Shown here piece by piece: positions 5,849-8,016 of a stretch of 8,016 bases of DNA. Both the position numbers and the translations under genes were made by a program. Below the pieces are notes generated by a model. It saw only the letters and a program-made list of their open reading frames with translations, made no database searches and had not been told where the DNA came from. The DNA is from UBA4735 sp036569845 (GTDB lineage Bacteria > Chloroflexota > Limnocylindria > P2-11E): assembly GCA_036569845.1 (NCBI GenBank), contig DATCPY010000011.1, positions 1 through 8,016 of the forward strand, read 5' to 3'. Numbering within the stretch: the first letter of the stretch is position 1; each line of letters begins with the position of its first letter.

Positions 5849-6454
5849 GTGAGCGTGACCGTCGCACGCGTGGACAACGTCGCGGTGGCGCCCGCCATCG
5901 CTCTCGACGCGTTCGGCCCGATCCCCGACGTGATCGACCGGGCCCGCAGCGGCGATCGCGCCGCCTTCGCGGAGCTCTACGACACGTATGTCGACAACGT
6001 CTACCGCTACCTCCTCTACCGCGTCCGTGAGCCCTCCGACGCGGAGGACCTGTGCAGCGAGGTGTTCACCCGCGCCTTCGCGAACATCCACCGCTACCGC
6101 TGGCAGGGCAAGTCGTTCCTCGCGTGGCTGTACACCATCGCCCGCAATGCGGTCACCGATCGCCGCCGCCGCGACCGGCCGACGGTCGAGATCGACAACG
6201 CCTTTGGCCTGTCCGACGACGCGCCGACCGCGCACGAGCGCGCGGTCCACGGCGAGGCCGTCGACGCGCTGCGCGGCGCCGTGCGTCACCTCACGACCGA
6301 GCAGCAGGAGGTCCTCGTCCTCCGGTTCGTGGAGAACCGCTCGAGCCGCGAGGTCGCGAAGCTCCTGGGCAAGAACGAGGGCGCGATCCGAGCCCTTCAG
6401 TTCCGGGCCCTCGGTCGCCTGCGCAAGCTCATGCGCGAGGACCCGCTTAGTTAA
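5849..6454 (+). CDS. ECF-type RNA polymerase sigma factor
   Basis: A 201-residue protein from GTG 5849. Region 2 (about residues 27-112) has the typical SGDRAAFAELYDTY, the DAEDLCSEVFTRAF core-binding stretch (from D64) and the -10 recognition segment FLAWLYTIARNAVTDRRRR. A linker of about 35 residues leads to region 4 (about 137-195), HLTTEQQEVLVLRFVENRSSREVAKLLGKNEGAIRALQFRALGRLRKL, a helix-turn-helix for -35 recognition. The family directs RNA polymerase to stress or envelope promoters. The N-terminal extension of about 25 residues before region 2 is not recognised. No anti-sigma gene (zinc-binding ZAS or membrane type) follows or precedes it: the next gene is an S41-like lipoprotein 56 bp away. 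Regulation must therefore come from elsewhere, from transcription of the gene itself, or from a non-adjacent partner. Family assignment is secure; the subgroup is not. Confidence 0.92.
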   Translation: MSVTVARVDNVAVAPAIALDAFGPIPDVIDRARSGDRAAFAELYDTYVDNVYRYLLYRVREPSDAEDLCSEVFTRAFANIHRYRWQGKSFLAWLYTIARNAVTDRRRRDRPTVEIDNAFGLSDDAPTAHERAVHGEAVDALRGAVRHLTTEQQEVLVLRFVENRSSREVAKLLGKNEGAIRALQFRALGRLRKLMREDPLS

Positions 6455-6457
6455 GAC

Positions 6458-6472
6458 CTGGCTAAGAGCCAG
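6458..6472 (+). other. Small perfect hairpin just after the sigma gene stop
   Basis: CTGGCT (6458-6463), AAG loop, AGCCAG (6467-6472): a 6-bp perfect stem beginning 3 nt after the TAA. There is no T-run after it, so it is not a typical intrinsic terminator. It may stabilise the 3' end or attenuate read-through. An alternative pairing of CCTGG (6457-6461) with CCAGG (6476-6480) competes with it. Confidence 0.35.
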
Positions 6473-6495
6473 CGTCCAGGCACCCTCGTCGCTCG

Positions 6496-6501
6496 TACAC
6501 T
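6496..6501 (+). promoter_or_regulatory. Putative -10 box (TACACT) for the PDZ-containing S41 gene
   Basis: TACACT ends 9 nt before the ATG at 6511, giving a leaderless or nearly leaderless mRNA. There is no Shine-Dalgarno and no clear -35. It has the same TANNNT type as the boxes before moeB and the first S41 gene. Confidence 0.45.
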
Positions 6502-6510
6502 CGGACACCG

Positions 6511-7830
6511 ATGAGCCGCTTCCGCCCCGTCCTCTTTCTCGTCGCCGCGCTCATCGTGTCGTCCTGCGCGGCGGTCCAGGAGCTCCCCCTCCCGCGAGCC
6601 CAGACCGACTTCGCGACGGCCGAAGCCGCGTTCAACATCCTCATCGAGCGGCACGTCGACAAGCCCGGGTCGCCGCAGCTGCTGAATGCCGCGCTCGACG
6701 CGGTGCAGACGCTGCTGGTGAAGATGGGCGACCCCTCACAGACCGTGACGAAGCCGGCGTTCACCGGCAACCCGCCGTCCGACTTCGCGAAGTTCGCCTC
6801 GACCCTCAACGACGTCATCGCCGCGAACCCGAAGGAGGACCCGAAGCTCGTCGAGCAGCAGGCCACCGACGGGATGGCCCGCTCGATGAACGAGTGCCAT
6901 ACCTACTACCTCGACCCCTCTCGCGCGAAGGGCTTCAACGCGCCACCAGCGGAGTACTCGGGCATCGGCGCGACGATCACCTCGCCCGGTCCGAACGAGC
7001 TCGTCGAGGTCGCGCAGGTCTTCCCCGGAAGCCCCGCCGAGAAGGCCGGCGTGAGGAAGGGCGACAAGATCAAGACCGTCAACAGCAAGGACATGCTCGG
7101 GCTGACTTCGGAAGAGGTCGCGAACACGATCAAGGGGCCCGAGGGCACGACGGTGACCATCGTGTTCGTGCGCAACGGCGTCGACACGCCGATCTCGATC
7201 GTGCGCGGCAAGGTGACCCCGCCACGGGTCATCGATCAGACCGATGACGGCAACATCGGCTACATCTACGTTTCGCAGCTCAACGGCGACGTCTCGAACC
7301 AGGTCGCCCAAGCGGTGAAGCGCCAGAACGACGCGGGCGTCGTCGGCCGCGTCCTGGACCTGCGCGACGACCCGGGCGGCGACCTGTCCGCCGCCGTCGA
7401 TATCGCGAGCATCTTCATGAAGAACGTGACGATCGTCTACCAGGTCGGCCGCGACGGGAACCGCACGCCGCTCCGCACGAACGACCGGATGTACATCGAC
7501 AGCCCGAAGCCGCTCGTCGTGCTCGTGAACAAGAACTCCGCGTCGGGCGCCGAGATCATCGCCGCCGGCGTGCGGGCGAACGGCGTCGGCACCGTCATGG
7601 GCACGCAGACCGCGGGCTGCGTCGGCATCGGCCAGCCACGTGAGCTTCCGGACGGCGGCATCCTCCTCGTGACCATCGCGCGCATGGAGGATGCGAAGAC
7701 CGGAGAGGCCCTGAACGGACCGGGCAAGGGCATCGTGCCGGACAAGCCGGTGGCAGCGGACGCGAACACCGGCACCGACAACCAGCGCATCGCCGCGGAC
7801 GCCTTCATCCGGAGCGGCGGCAAGAGCTAG
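6511..7830 (+). CDS. S41 peptidase-like lipoprotein with PDZ domain, catalytic Lys replaced by Cys
   Basis: A 439-residue protein. The signal peptide ends in VSSC with lipidated C19. A helical N-terminal domain (about 30-125) is similar to that of the S41 gene at 3405. Then come CHTYYLD (C129-D135), a PDZ domain at about 148-232 (YSGIGATI, GSPAEKAGVRKGDKI) and the S41 core: IGYIYV, VLDLRDDPGGD, then NKNSASGAEIIAAG, where S345 aligns with the nucleophile. The position 25 residues later, Lys in CtpA/Tsp, is C370 (TAGCVG). The end LPDGGILLVT... NGPGKGIVPD matches the usual S41 C-terminal motif. The domain order is that of carboxyl-terminal processing proteases, which cleave periplasmic or surface proteins, with PDZ recognition of C-termini. 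The Cys replacement makes a standard Ser/Lys mechanism unlikely. It follows the sigma gene by 56 bp and has its own TACACT box. It ends in a TAG that shares bases with the convergent gene's stop. Confidence 0.9.
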   Translation: MSRFRPVLFLVAALIVSSCAAVQELPLPRAQTDFATAEAAFNILIERHVDKPGSPQLLNAALDAVQTLLVKMGDPSQTVTKPAFTGNPPSDFAKFASTLNDVIAANPKEDPKLVEQQATDGMARSMNECHTYYLDPSRAKGFNAPPAEYSGIGATITSPGPNELVEVAQVFPGSPAEKAGVRKGDKIKTVNSKDMLGLTSEEVANTIKGPEGTTVTIVFVRNGVDTPISIVRGKVTPPRVIDQTDDGNIGYIYVSQLNGDVSNQVAQAVKRQNDAGVVGRVLDLRDDPGGDLSAAVDIASIFMKNVTIVYQVGRDGNRTPLRTNDRMYIDSPKPLVVLVNKNSASGAEIIAAGVRANGVGTVMGTQTAGCVGIGQPRELPDGGILLVTIARMEDAKTGEALNGPGKGIVPDKPVAADANTGTDNQRIAADAFIRSGGKS

Positions 7831-8016
7831 GAGCCGGCGAGCCCCAGTCCCACGAGGCCCGCGAGCAGCACGACCACTCCGACGTACTGATTCGGCGCGA
7901 GCCGCTCGCCCAGGACGGTGATCGCGAGGAGCGCGGGGATGATCGGGTAGACGCCGCTCCCGGTCGCGACGATCGATGCGTAGCCGCCCTGCACGCCGAG
8001 CACATAGAAGACGTTC
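7827..8016 (-). CDS. EamA/DMT-family transporter, C-terminal fragment (5' end outside the window)
   Basis: The minus-strand frame is open from the right edge to TAG at 7829-7827, giving 62 residues: NVFYVLGVQGGYASIV.., GVYPIIPALLAITVLGERL and a final helix VGVVVLLAGLVGLGLAG. A helix, a PIIPALLA..LGERL segment and a last hydrophobic helix match the C-terminal repeat of the EamA (drug/metabolite transporter) family, multi-pass inner-membrane exporters of small metabolites. The substrate cannot be inferred. It is convergent with the S41 gene, with stop codons overlapping in CTAG and no room for a terminator between them. Confidence 0.8.
   Translation of the reverse strand, partial: NVFYVLGVQGGYASIVATGSGVYPIIPALLAITVLGERLAPNQYVGVVVLLAGLVGLGLAGS

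Noticed and set aside
5988..7247. 419-codon plus-strand ORF
   Set aside because: It is an out-of-frame Ser/Arg/Thr-rich overlap across the sigma and S41 genes with no domain signature.

Overview
The window is GC-rich bacterial chromosome, about two thirds G+C by eye, with strong third-position G/C bias. The gene content includes a MoeB with an N-terminal rhodanese domain, S41-like lipoproteins, an AlkZ-related winged-helix protein and an orphan ECF sigma factor. Several genes carry a TANNNT box 7-9 nt before the start codon and no Shine-Dalgarno, which suggests leaderless transcripts. Together this fits an uncultured Chloroflexota-type lineage (Limnocylindria- or Dormibacteria-like). That placement is inference and was not tested by a search.

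Left part (1-2090, minus strand). Three genes are packed head to tail in the order DUF4149-like membrane protein, AlkZ-related winged-helix protein, and a metallo-beta-lactamase-fold-like protein that runs off the left edge. The last gene has no usable ATG/GTG/TTG start. An ATG in the classic ATGA overlap with the preceding stop is out of frame by one base. Its C-terminus is an Ala/Pro-rich tail built from a 39-bp tandem repeat.

Middle (2091-3387, plus strand). A 58-bp divergent intergenic region separates the minus-strand operon from moeB. The moeB product is a sulfur-carrier adenylyltransferase with an N-terminal rhodanese domain, and it belongs to molybdopterin and/or sulfur-carrier metabolism.

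Right part (3405-7830, plus strand). This is a run of predicted extracytoplasmic lipoproteins. It holds a PDZ-less S41-like protein, a gluzincin-type metallopeptidase coupled to it by a GTGA overlap, then an ECF sigma factor after a 177-bp intergenic region, then a second S41-like protein with a PDZ domain. Both S41 proteins keep the nucleophile serine but have cysteine exactly 25 residues downstream, where CtpA/Tsp enzymes have the catalytic lysine. Both also share a CHTYYLD motif, and each has only three cysteines: the lipid-anchor cysteine and these two. This is the most unusual signal in the window. The cluster looks like an envelope or surface proteolysis module that may be linked to the sigma factor.

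Right edge (7827-8016, minus strand). The C-terminal end of an EamA-type transporter converges on the second S41 gene. The two stop codons share one CTAG palindrome. The only non-coding stretches are short (16-177 bp). No tRNA, rRNA, CRISPR array or insertion sequence was seen.
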